The translations under genes and the position numbers were made by a program. Under the pieces are notes generated by a model, which saw only the letters and a program-made list of their open reading frames with translations, was not told where the DNA came from and ran no database searches. From Paraspadella gotoi (lineage: Eukaryota > Chaetognatha), in NCBI GenBank assembly GCA_051294375.1, contig CM119263.1, forward strand, positions 13,966,414 through 14,030,413: a stretch of DNA of 64,000 nt. The letters are read 5' to 3'. This document shows, piece by piece, positions 27,278 through 39,110 of this stretch; position 1 is the first letter of the stretch, and every line of letters begins with the position of its first letter.

Positions 27278-28990
27278 GTAATGGGAAGACACAAAAAAAG
27301 GAAGTAAAAAAAGAGAAATTGATTGTCCATTGAACAATGTTCAATTTATCTATGAAGGAGGGAAAGCGCTATGTTCGATCTTTGACGCTTTTGCCGGACG
27401 GAGACGGACTCGTGGCTTCCGGCGAATCCTCGTCTCTCGGCGTTTGGGATCTGAAATCATCGTCGCAGCCGACGAAGAAAGGTTGGCCAGCGATTTTGAC
27501 TCGTTCTGCTGTTTGATCGATCAATTTGGTCAGTGCCCACTACTAATCGATTTCTTAGTTATGAAAATGGTAAAGTTGTCCAACTTGTTTAAAAAATTCT
27601 CTCCGAACACGTCAGGAAGAGCTTGTTTAGCTTGTCTAGCTAAAGCTGCCATCCAATTTTCACTCCGATTTCCAGTTTCGTTGAAATGCGCGGAATCTGC
27701 GACCATCTGTTTCGCTCACTCGATCTCGCCCGACGGACGAACGCTCTTCGTTGCCCTCTCAAACGGAGGCGTCGGCATCTGGGACTTGAGGGTGAGTCTT
27801 TGTTGATTGAGGGAAGGGTGGGGCGGGAAAGGGTGAGGCGGGAAAGGGTGAGGCGGGAAAGGGCGAGGCGGGAAAGGGTGAGGCGGGAAAGGGTGAGGCG
27901 GGAATGCGAAGCCGAAGGCGCGGTTTAAAGTTGTGTCCGCGAAAGCAAAAATCACGAATTTCGCGCTCATTGTCTCAATATGTTCTAAGAAGCCAAACTT
28001 TGGTGCCTATTTATTTTCTTGAGTGGATTTTCCGACTGAAAATCGATGAGAAGTCGGAAAACAGTAGTCACGTGATTTTAAGATCCCTATTGAGTGAACG
28101 TCTTATTCCCAATTCCCATCCACTTTGAAACTCCGCCACTTGACCGAGTTCGCTGAAAAGTTCAAGAGCCTTTTTCAGGTCGAACCCGGATTTACGAGTA
28201 ACAACGACAACGACAACAACAACAACAAACAACTCCTCGTTTTCTCTTCCCAGATCGAGGCTCAAGTCCACCGATTCCACGCCCACGACGACGGCGCCTC
28301 CTGCTTGGGCCTCCTCTCCGACGGGTTTCGCTTCTGGTCAGGAGGACTGGATCACTTCGTCCGCCTCTGGGACATGCGCGGACTCGGAGGGGGCCACCCC
28401 GCCGGGTCGTCGCCCGGTGCCGGGGCCGCGGGCGCCAAGGCTCGCGAATTGCGGCGCCGACGAATGACGTCGAGAGTTTACGGACTCGACGTGGCGCCGC
28501 AGGGAGATTGGGTCGTCGTGGGGTGAGTGGGGAAGGGAGGGCGGGAAGAGGAACGGATTAGTGAGGGACGAGCAAGGATCGTGATGGGCGAAGACGAGTC
28601 TGATCGAGACCGATTCCCCGACTCCAGGGGTCAGGACAGCAGCGTCGACGTCCTCCACTCCACCCTCGACGACCAGTTCCGCCTCCATCTCCACGACTCC
28701 GCCGTCATCTGCGTCAAATTCGCGCCAAACGGAAAATGGTTCGTGTCAGGCGGGAAAGACGGATCGCTCAACGCCTGGCGCTCGCCCTTCGGAGCCTCCG
28801 TCTTTCAGGTGCCGTAAATTTACAATATTAGTTGTGATATTAATGATATTAATTATACTAATGCTGATTATCTCCGCAGTCGAAAGAAAAGGCGGCCATC
28901 CTTTGCGCCGACGTCTCCGTCGACGGGATTCTCGTTACGGGTTCTAGTCAAGAAAAGGCCACCGTTTATCAAGTCAATTGCATACCCTAG
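25011..28990 (+). CDS. Divergent Groucho/TLE-like WD40 co-repressor paralogue
   Basis: Twelve exons: 25011-25265, 25465-25630, 25866-25990, 26061-26154, 26257-26419, 26840-27026, 27112-27180, 27358-27481, 27676-27791, 28254-28522, 28628-28808 and 28880-28990. They join in phase to 619 residues. Residues 1-85 are Glu/Ser/Arg-rich with a basic patch (GKRKRG); 86-268 are Pro-rich, like Groucho GP/SP regions. From 269 the order follows Groucho: [93 protein letters not shown] and a final [10 protein letters not shown]. The last exons (181 and 111 bp) match the conventional gene's exons (181 and 108 bp) in phase and position. One blade has an insertion of about 30 residues ([16 protein letters not shown] region). 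The N-terminal Q tetramerisation domain was not found. The start is uncertain, since exons may exist upstream. Confidence 0.88.
26600..26839 (+). repeat. (TTTA)n-type repeat filling a Groucho-like intron
   Basis: Nearly all of the last 240 bp of the intron between 26419 and 26840 is TTTA/TTTATT repeats running directly into the acceptor TTTATAG. It acts as the pyrimidine-rich stretch before the exon coding AYSFHV. Confidence 0.85.
27188..27277 (+). repeat. (GAAA)n microsatellite
   Basis: About 22 AAAG units, starting just after the donor at 27181 in the intron that follows the KVWDI exon of the Groucho-like gene. Confidence 0.9.
27811..27904 (+). repeat. 15-bp minisatellite carrying donor-like motifs
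   Basis: About six copies of GGGAAAGGGTGAGGC, with variants GGGTGGGGC and GGGCGAGGC, 20 bp downstream of the true donor (AGG|GTGAGT) of the Groucho-like exon ending at 27791. Four copies contain GGTGAGG, a plausible 5' splice site. Confidence 0.9.
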
Positions 28991-29494
28991 TTTTATCGCC
29001 ATATTATTATTAATATTATTACAATGAGCAAACAAATTTCCGTGTTTTTCTTTTCTCCGTTAGCCTCGAGAAGTGGCGACGAACTCTTTAAATAGACAAA
29101 TTAATGACTGAATGTGCTCAAAGTTCAAGCTACACATTGAAATGGAAAATTTTAAATTTTCTACCCTACGATAGAGAGCATTTACAACTCTGAGTTAAAC
29201 ATCTGAATTAAATCGACAACAACACGCCCGCATTTTTTTTCCGTCCTCATCTCAATCACAATCATTTGTAACATTCATCTGCTTAATCTTCTCCTTCCCT
29301 CGAAAGACATAGAATCGGCGATCGAAGAGACAATCACGAACCAGGAATGCGTTGTTTCTTCGAATCCAAATTCGCCACGAGCACAAATCTGGGAAGATTG
29401 ACATTTACGAGCCGTAAACGTCAACGGTCGCCACGTCTTTTGTTTCTCGATGCTTTCCTGAGCGTTAGTTTCGCTTCTTACAACCTCCGATAGG

Positions 29495-29552
<58 letters not shown>

Positions 29553-29801
29553 TCAAGCGAATCCTTCGATGACGCCATGTCGCCATTACTCGAATTCGAT
29601 CCCCACCCACAACAACAACAACAACTTTTCTAGTGCCTTCTGATTCAGAGCAGCCACTTGTGAGATAAGAATTTTCATTTTGTGAAAAAAGCACATTGAT
29701 TCATTTTCTTCTAAGTATTTTTTAGAAAAAAAATTATTAAATTTGTCATCTGTACATAAAATTAAACTTGTTTCGCGAAGATTTTCCGCTTATTTAAAAT
29801 T
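28991..29801. other. Intergenic region, Groucho-like 3' end to receptor 5' end
   Basis: About 0.8 kb with a (GA)n tract at 29498-29546. No clear AATAAA was seen near the Groucho-like stop. The second half should include the promoter and 5' UTR of the receptor gene; no TATA box stands out. Confidence 0.5.
29498..29546. repeat. (GA)n microsatellite
   Basis: About 24 GA units. Confidence 0.95.
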
Positions 29802-32800
29802 ATGGTTCATCGAAGAGACGCCGTTTTAGCAATTTTACTTCTCTCCCCAGTGCTGGGTAAGTCCTTAGGAAACTAATTTCATGAATATGATAAAACGAGC
29901 TAAAATATGTGTTTTTTTAGATTTATTATGTTGTTAAATTACTTTTCTTTATAAAAATTTTTAAAAATCATTAATTTGGGTCTAAAATGAAACAATCTTC
30001 CAATAAAAATTTAGCAATAAAACCAAGTGGTGTATAAATTTTTTTTGATTGTTTTCTCATAAAAAACAAACATTAAACAAATATTATTTTAAAAAGATTG
30101 GAAAAAAATCCGTCTAAAAGTATTCTTTTCGGTTGGATTTTGTGTCTCAGACTCAGTATTAGAAATATAATTACAGAAACTACGTATAATTCAATATTCT
30201 GTATCGATCATCTGGCACATGTTAGTAAAATTAAATATTCATATAAGAAGTTGTTTTCTAGCACTTTCAATTTTTAAAATTAGCAAGATTTATTTTAATA
30301 TCAACAAGGATTCGTGGGCGGCGTCGAGAAGTTGGCTTTCAAGAAAGGGTCGACCGATGCTGTGTTCGGCAGCCTCTGCCCCGAAACTCCAAAGGAGACC
30401 ACCGTCTGGTTTAAAGTGGAGAACGAAATTCCGAAAAATCTATGGGCATGCCATGGGCCAGGTGTTGGAGAGACTCATAAAGACCAGTTATTTGAATAAC
30501 GAAGTCAACGATAATTTTAATCGCACCACTAGGCCTTTGCAAAATCGTCAACCACATCGACTTATTCCAAAGGGACTCGTCGAAGACCCAATCGATCTCC
30601 CTCAAACTCATTCCAAACGCAGACTCCGTTCACGCAGGATCCTTCAATTGTCAAACAGACCCGAGCGGATTCGACGATTCCGTTGTCAATCAAGAATTCA
30701 ATTACGAAGTCACTGTTTACGGTTAGCGAGGCGACTCGGTAGTGTCTAAACGTTTTTGTCTCCCCCATCCGTACGTCTGGTATCTTTATCTCTCTTTTCT
30801 CTTCTCTATTTTCTATTTTCTCTTTTTCTCTTTTCTCTTTTATCTTTTCTCTTCTCTCCCTCATCGATTTATAACGTTTGCTTTCCTCAGAAAATAAACT
30901 GACGTGTGACGACAATGTCAGTCAACACGTTGCCGGACAACCGATCGAGCTGAGCTGCGGCATCACCGCCTGGGGAAAAGGAAGCCCCGATCTGGAATTT
31001 CGGGTGAGTTTAGTTCGCGCGAGTCGAAGGGGCGACTTACTTTGTTTCTCGTCATTAACTTGAAGATTGAAACCTCCTTTCTAGGTCGTTGGCCAAAACG
31101 GCGCCGTGGAATCCGTCATCGGATTCGACTCGAGAGACGGAATGAACGTGACCAAGCGCTTGACTCTGCGAAAGGAACTTCACGGGAAGAGTCTCCACTG
31201 TGCCTTCAAGGGATTCGACGGGGCGTCGCCGTCCGAACCCGTCGCCGATTGCGTCGTCAATAACCAACCGCTTAATGTTTTATGTGAGGATAGTGACGGG
31301 GTCGGGAAGGGGTCGAGAAAGTTTCAGGAAGGGGTCTTAAATTATAATTTAAGACGGGTAATAAACAAAAATATTTTATATCCTCAAAACTTATACCGTC
31401 GGTCCGTCTGTAAATTTTCCATTGTCAATTGTCAATAATGGTGATGCTTGGGGCAACTTGACTATGGGGTTAAGACATTCAAGTCTTTGAAATACATTTC
31501 CTTTTCCAAACCACAACCCCATTTTCACAGACCCTCCGGAGATAACTTCCGGTCCCATGGGTTACGCCTTCGCCAAACAGGGCGAAGAGGAGACCCTCTC
31601 CTGCAAGGCTGTGGGCAACCCTGCCCCGACGACCAGCTTTTACTACAACGGCGACCAAGAAGTGTCGGGCCAATTCATCACGATCGACGAAAGTGTGAAG
31701 AGCGTGACTTGTCAAGCGAAAAACTCTCTCGGCGTCGCCAATTCTACGAAGAACATCAACGTGGTGACGTTGGATTGGAATCACGACGCCGTCATGAAGG
31801 AAGGACAGACTTACCCTATCGAATGCGACGTTCGGCAATCGAATCCGTCGCAGGCTCACGAACTGCGGGTTCGTTGTGGTCGGGTCGGATCACGGGGGTT
31901 TCTATTTTTATTGGGAGTGAAGGGCCACTTTTAGGTCGATCTCCCTCCGTTTATCTAGAAATATATATTACGTTATTAAGTCGTTAAGTTACAAAAAAAA
32001 ATTCATATAATACTTAAATTTTATAAAACTAACATCTAGAAAGATTTCAAAATATTTTGGTTCTCGATTCCAGTTGAGTCAGTTCGTGGGCGACGAGAAG
32101 ATCTCGACGACGTCGGCCTCGGCGACGGCGAAGAGGGAATGGAACGGAAAAGGCGTCGTCTGCGTCGCCAACAGCGGAGACTTCGAATACAGAAAGGAAT
32201 TCAAAAAACTCAACGTTCAATGTTAGTCTTACCAATTGCTTGCTCGATAACTGATTAATCGATCGATGTATCTATTTTTAAAAAAAGATCAATCCATCAA
32301 TTTATTCATAATTAGATTATTCTATCAATCAATCGAGCAAGCTTGCCAGTTTATAACCAATCAATTATGGAAAAAAAAACCCATCATATAGCAAGCACTC
32401 ACTTTCTTTAAATGTCCCTTTTGTTTTCCTCCTCAGACGGACCTTACGTCACTTGCGAGGCGCAGACGTCCGACGCCGACTTCTTCCTCCGCCACTGTCA
32501 ACTGGCGCAGAACCCGCGGCCTTTCACGGACGTCGTCAAAGTCAGCCCGAAGGCGCTTACCGTCGATTTGGAGATCGAATGGTACGAAGAAAGTTTGGAA
32601 AAATTATTTATTCATTCTTATTAATTTATTTAATTAATTTAATTAATTTATTTTATTTATTTATTTATTTATTTCTCGCGGAGCAACTCTATAAGTCCCT
32701 TTTCGGTCGGTCGGTACGTCTGTCCGTCGGTCTGTCCCACTTACGTTAAAAATGCTCAGAACTTGCAATATAGTTGGTTGCACAATGCTCATTTGTTAAG

Positions 32801-35518
32801 AAGGGAAATCCTCAAATTAAAGTGACTTCTAGCGCCGCCTTCAGAAAATCCTAAACTATAAAAAACAAAAGACGGAATTCCGACGCAGTGCGTGTCATAA
32901 ATACATGGGCTAAGAAAGTTATTGTGGTCATTTCACTTCGAGTCACGAGAAATACACGTGATAAGGCAGTCACTGCGGCGCAACACATTCGAATTACCGT
33001 TCTTGTTTATTGGGATCGTTGATTTTTTGTGTGGATTTAATGACGACCCTCTCGTCGTAAACTTCAGGACCGTCGAAGCTGATTTTTCTCGCAACTTTAC
33101 CATCAAGTTCCCACGAGCGGCGCTGAAAGAAGCCAACTCGGAAATGGTTCTCGTCATCATCAAAGACCAAGTCAACAAAGAGGTCGAGTTCAAATACGAA
33201 GGTAAGGGACGAAAATCATCTCGTGGCATCTTTAAACCAGGGAGAGCCTTACCCAAAATTTCCTAACGGAGCTTTCGTCGCCGCCATGTGATTATCTTTC
33301 TTCCCGTTGACGAATACAACACTTCGCTTTTTTCTCTTCCGTTTTCGTTTCCCCCAAAAAATAAATAAATAAAACATAAAAACCAAAAAAAAAAATTATT
33401 TGTTATCGATCTTATCTCGTTTTTTCTCACGACGCTTTTGTAGCGGATGACCCGGGTTTGTATTCAAAGTTTTACAACTGGGGTTTGTCGACGCGGTTAA
33501 CCTGATGATATATACTTGGGGGCAGTTGCTCGGTCACAACTAACACGAACCCTTACTGGCTTGCCCGAACTACAATTGAGACGTGAATCGATAATTGTCA
33601 TTATTGTGATTTCCTTTCGTATATTTAAGTTTATGAATGTAATTATACAGTATTTCATTTTATTTTATTCTAAAAATTATAGCATTGTTTTTTCGGATTT
33701 TTAATTAATATTTTAATTAGGTTCTTAATGGCAATAAGAATTGCATTAATAATGCAAAGAGCGAGTTGGAAACTCAGTAAACGATATAAAATTGACTAGA
33801 CAGGACGGTTCTCAAAACACTCGATGTATTGTAATTTGTTATTTTGCAAAGGATTTTAAATCGATTAATCAAAAATGCGCGGGGGCGTGACGTAACTGTG
33901 TTAACGTCCTCCATAATTAGAATTCGATCGGTCACGTCTCGATTTTAATTCTAAAGCTGAAAGGGTGAGAGGGACTTGACGCCCCCCGGGGCTTCGCCAA
34001 CACATTTTCCGGCAGCCTCGGATCCGTCAAATAAGTTCAAAAAATATCATTGTGAAACTCTTTAAATAATTAAATGATAATAACAATAATAATAGTTACG
34101 ATAATTAAAATATTCAAACAATAATAATAATAATTAAATCTTTAGATAATTCGTTTATTCTTTAAATAAGGTTTCAAAAAATTGGCACACCGCTCTAATT
34201 TATCTTCGCACCAAATGATAAAAAAGATTTGGTTTTATGTTCAAAATTATTCCCGAAAACACGATCATTCTTTATAATTTTCCCCCGTCACGAAAATACG
34301 AAATGAAGTATTTTTTTTTATTCGGATATATAATTTTTTTTCTTTTAAATTTAAAGAATCGCACTTGTTTCTTATGTTGTTTTGTGTCGATGCTACTTAA
34401 TCGGAATAGAAAACAATAAATTACGCTTTTTTTTTTTTTTGTTTTTTTTTGTTTTTATTTCGTAAATTTGTCCCGTTTGTTTTTTCGCCATAAGTTACCT
34501 CCAATTTTTTTCCCAAATTTTTTAACTATTTATTTTTAATTTTTACTAGTGTTTAAATGTTTTCCTAATGTTAGATGTGTGGGTCAATCCGCGGGATTTC
34601 ACGACGCCTCTTTTTTTCCCCTTCTCACTCATCATTTTTCTTTTTGATCTCCGATTTCTCAGAAATGTCGGCGGCGATGATAGGACTCATCGCCGGAGTC
34701 ACCGCCGGCGTCATTCTTATCATTCTCATTATCGCCCTCTGCGTGATGCTCATCAAACGGGGGAATTTCGTGGCGCCAAAGAAAGGTTCGTCGCCCTTTT
34801 AAAGCCTTCGGATATTTAACGACGCATTAGAGAGCGTTAACCTTGTATATTACAACAGCAAAAAAAAAACAAAAACTAAACTTGGTCGTTTATATTTTAA
34901 GGTCTGACGGAGGCGGAAAAGGGGGATTATCGGTATCCGTCTGACGACGGGCACGGACAACCTCCTGCCAACAGATCCATGAACGTAAGAACCCTAGTTA
35001 TATTCTTTAGCTCTTGTTCTATTTAAATCTATTTAAACATCTTGTATCCATCCACCTTTATCCTGACTCGCTACAGGGCTACGACAACAAAGTGGCCCCG
35101 AACGACGACGGCCTCGTCTACGCGGATCTCGCTTTCTCCGATCATCAGCCGCGAAGTCGCGCGCCGATCATCGATCCCTACAGGTTTGTCGCTTCACGAC
35201 TTGTCCCAACATGGAAAAGCGAATTTGGTCAACGAATCATTAATTATAACGTGATATTCGTGTAGCTATTAATATTTTGGATATTTAATGCTCTGAACAG
35301 GAGAACCTCAACTCAGGGTTTTTTCCACTGTTAAGTTCCAGATTATATTTATAATGATTATATAGGAATTATTACATTTGAAGTTAATATAACGACAGCC
35401 TATACTAACTAAAGTAACAATTTAAACTTACCCTCTCGTCCTCAGCACAACGGATTATGCGGACATCGACTTTGGCCCTCACCCTCCGCCCTACAGCGTG
35501 TCCGACAGCATAGGCTGA
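29802..35518 (+). CDS. Immunoglobulin-superfamily type I receptor with ITIM/ITSM-like tail
   Basis: Thirteen exons: 29802-29856, 30309-30461, 30533-30721, 30891-31003, 31085-31283, 31531-31868, 32074-32221, 32437-32581, 33068-33201, 34663-34785, 34902-34984, 35077-35183 and 35446-35518. They join in phase to 619 residues. Residues 1-19 are a signal peptide (VLAILLLSPVLG core). The ectodomain has about five Ig-like units, with Cys pairs such as IELSCGI/SLHCAF and TLSCKAV/SVTCQAK. One transmembrane helix lies near 496-520 (GLIAGVTAGVILIILIIAL), followed by KRG. The 100-residue tail carries GLVYADL (Y575), TDYADI (Y600) and PPPY (609-612). The first fits the ITIM consensus, the second the ITSM consensus, the third a WW-domain ligand. 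It probably acts at the cell surface in adhesion or inhibitory signalling. A Fasciclin-3-like or nectin-like role is possible but not shown. The 1.46-kb intron before the membrane exon is the longest. Confidence 0.87.
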
Positions 35519-37636
35519 CTCCTTTCGGGGTCATCGTCATCATCTTCATCATCGTCGCCGCTTCTCAATCATCATCGCTCCAACATCATAATCATCATGC
35601 TCGTATTCTTGATATTCCATAGATCCCGTTTTTTAATCGTTATATAACCTTTTGATTCTGTACCGCGTGATTCGTTGTTTTTTTTTATAGAAAAAAAAAA
35701 AGCTATCCCCTTGTTCGCAAGCGTTGCTGTTTTGTTATTGGTTAAGAGGTTTTTCGATCCGTGTTGCTTATATTTTTCGATCAACTCCAGTTTTTTTGTG
35801 CTTTTTTTTTTGTGTTTTTTTCTTATACTACGATATGTCTCTTTTAAGTTCAGTTTTGAAGTAGCAGACGCGCGACACCGCGAAATAAAACGTTAATCCA
35901 TAATCGTAATTCGAATAATTTGACTTTAGCTTAGGCTTTACTACCTTTTTTCTTTTTCTCGTTCGAATGTGAACCGACATTCCCTTCATATTAATCGGTA
36001 TGATTTTAATTCAATTGTGCCTTTTGTACGTAGACTCGTGCCTAAATTCTTAGTAGGCATTTTTTTCTCTCCTCGATAGCGTTTTTTCTTGGTATTGAAA
36101 TTTTGTATAAATTCTTTTTTATATATAATTTTTTTTTTGTTGGCTGAGTGATTGACTAGTCACTGATTGCGTAGCATTTGACGATCACTTGCCGACGTAA
36201 CCACGGCAACCATTTTCTTAAATATGTAAAACGTACTTTTTGCCCAGTTTGTTATTAAAACTAGTTAATCTTTATTTAGACAGTATTCGAAGCCCTCAGC
36301 AACCTCAAAACATAAGCGCGTAATCTGTACCGAATGAAAATTTACATTGTAGCCGATCTATCGCTAAGACGCTCAAAAGTAATTTGCCTTCGAAACAAAT
36401 AAAAATCTACGGCCTTTCATCGGATAAATTTGGCCTTAATACCTTTGTCGTTTTTTATAGCCGAGACTTGTACGGAGTACAAGCAAATAAGCTTTCGTTT
36501 GGCGTCATTTTGTACGCGACCAAGCGGCTTTGCGCGCGTACACGTCAGTCTCGAAGTAAACAAACTTTTATTTCATTAATTTTTTTCTTAGTAAAAAAAA
36601 AAATTCGCTATCATTTCTCCGTCCATCTTGGATCTCGCCGGGCCCGTACGGCGTTTTCTTCTGAAATTGGATTTTTGTTTTAGTTTCTTTGAAAAGAATC
36701 AAACGTTAACTACTTAATTACATTGAGACATCGATCTCTCTTCGCCCGGTGACAATGGTGACATTAGCGCCTGAGGACGAATTGTGATTCCCAATTCTTT
36801 AAGCATGCGAAAGGAATTAATATAGGTATAATTGAAACAAACATTAATTTTCATTACCTTTTAATCCGTTATAATTCTTTATGAGGGTTAACTCTATTAA
36901 ATCGATTATCTTAAAATCAATTCACGATGAGGTACTGGAGTTTTAAATTTATATTCCATACTCTGGATGCTGGGCTTCCTTCATTGTGACTGTTCTCCCC
37001 CAGGATGCTGCTTAAATTAGTCTTTGAACAATTTATCTTATCCTTTTATTATGTGCCTTTTGAAGTTTGTAGGCTTGTTTATAATGTAAATAAAGTCTTG
37101 AACTTTTATTTACAAAAACGTCTGAGTCGCTTTATTTTCGTTGAAAAAAGTGAAATAATGCTAGTAATAGCTACGAACATGCTCGTTGTACAGCAAAATA
37201 TTTTTCGGCGATAGACAAATAGATTAATAACTCGAAGCCGAATACTATTTCATTTTCGAGTCACTTTTCAATCAATCCTTTTCACTTCATTTAAGAAAAC
37301 AAGAAATGTGTTGCGCCGGATTTACTATCTTTTTACGATCATGCGTCTCCATAAGATCACGGGACCACAAAATTGTTAAATGTGTAAATTAAGCGATAAG
37401 CATCTCATTGTGCATCATTTTTTTACCAAGTACGTATTAACTAAAATGATGCAGTATTACCGAAGTTATAGGTATTTAAAACGTAGACCGACACCCAAGT
37501 GTCTTAAAGAGTTGCAACGCGAGTACACGTGGCGGACATAAAACTCATCTTAAATAAATTGCACATATTAGCGTTTCTAAATAATAGAAGAGCTCCACAA
37601 AAAAGTATACAAACAAATTACAAGGCAATTTTAACG
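35519..37636. other. Intergenic region between converging receptor and GPI-protein genes
   Basis: AT-rich DNA holding the receptor's 3' UTR and the 3' flank of the minus-strand gene. A second AATAAA lies near 37088-37093. No open frame with recognisable features. Confidence 0.55.
35884..35889 (+). terminator. Candidate poly(A) signal of the receptor gene
   Basis: AATAAA 366 bp after the stop codon. Confidence 0.4.
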
Positions 37637-39110
37637 TCACACGGTATTTGTTAACAAAAAAGTTTTCAATAATGCGCCCACTAACGCAAGTGCAGTCGCC
37701 GCCCAAACCCCTCGCCGCCGACTCACGCCCCCATTACATCTGTCCGTGTCGCAGAAGCAGATGTCCGTCCAATTGTCGTCCGTGCTACATCCGGTAGCCC
37801 GTTTCCGCACGGGCGGTCCCTGGACGCAGCCCCGGATCTCGCTGCCCAACTTTCTGTAGTCCTTGCAGCCGGGGCAGTCGCAGTGGCCTGGGCTGTTCCC
37901 GCACCACCCGTGGGCCGAGCAACAGGGAAACAGCCCCGCGGGGTCGCACTCGAACTTTCCCTCTTCGTCGTTGGCGTCGCATTTCATGTCCGTGCGCCAA
38001 CGCTTCTCCCGGAACTTAACCTGAGGATTTATTTATTTATATTTATCTATTCATTCATTCAATGTGTTTATTTATTTATATATTTCTTGAGAGGATTATG
38101 TAACATCAAAAATTTGATACAGCCTTATAAACGATAATCAGACATAACGATGTTAAAAAATATTTATTTCCTTTTTTTTTAAATTTTTGAATATCTACTT
38201 ATATTTATTTTATTTATTTTCTAGTATTTAATCATTTCTTTGTTCGTTTTTAATTTAAAGGTAGGTATTTTCACCTTGAAACATTTCCCGGCGCAAGAGA
38301 CGAAGAGCTTCTCCCCCTTGGCGCAGGAAAAGAGTCGCATTCTGGGCAGAACGTTGCGGTGGAGATTAAAGACGCTGGCGGTGGACTGATAGAGCTGGAG
38401 TCGTTGGAGGATGTCCTCTCCCTCGCACTCGCAGGTGATGTTGCGGCGTCGCGGGCGAAACTTCTTCTTCCACTTGGGTCGCGTCGTCGCCGTCGAGGAC
38501 GTCGACGGAGAATCGGCGTCGCCGGCGGAAGGTTGGGATTGGTTGACGGGGTGGTTGGGGGACGGCCTGTTGGGGTCGATTTATTCATTAATTATTAATT
38601 AATTTATTTATTTGAGTTAATATTTTATTATTGGATGATCAGATTTTAGATTTACAAAAAGAAAGGGTAATCGTCGGGTAGAAGCTTTGGATCAAATCCC
38701 GGCGTAAATAACGATGGGTAAGTTGACCGCGGCGCCTCGGCGTCCATCCGATTCTTGGCGCCGCTATTTCCGGCGTCGTCTTCCTTCTTCAGATCGCGTC
38801 CGTCTTCTTTGTTTTCCTTCTCGTCGTTGTTGTTGTTGTTCTCGGATCCGCCTCTGGCGTCCGAAGGAGTCACCCACTCGTCATGAGGCACTGGTTTCGG
38901 CGTCGTTGTCTCGCGCGCCGCCGGCGTCGTCGTTCGAGAAGCGAACGTCATCCCCGGCGGGAAAAAGGTGGCGGGAACGGGGAGCGGCGGAAAATTCGGG
39001 GGCGGGAAACTCGGCGGCGGAAAGCCCGGCCGATAGTTGGGCATCGGTTGCCCGGAGACGGACGTCAAGGTCGTCAACGACAACAACAATAACAACAACA
39101 AGAACGACAT
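37637..39110 (-). CDS. Secreted cysteine-rich protein with hevein-like motif and GPI-type C-terminus
   Basis: Exons 39110-38656, 38566-38275 and 38020-37637 join in phase to 376 residues. Residues 1-20 are a signal peptide (FLLLLLLLSLTTLTSVSG). Residues 21-190 are low complexity: FPPPSFPPPNFPP, a Thr-rich patch and an acidic Asn/Glu/Lys stretch. FRPRRR (188-193) is a likely proprotein-convertase site. The Cys-rich part begins at NITCECEGEDI (195) and runs through FSCAKGEKLFVSCAGKCFK, KRWRTDMKC and ECDPAGLFPCCSAHGWCG. HCDCPGCKDYR and ICFCDTDRCNGG close it. The CCSxxGWCG core resembles hevein-type chitin-binding modules; I remember similar KRWRxD...CDPDG...PCCS...WCG modules in other animals but cannot name the family. 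The last 23 residues are hydrophobic after RRR, fitting a GPI-anchor signal with cleavage near NGG. Start chosen because upstream residues in frame lack signal-peptide character. Confidence 0.8.
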
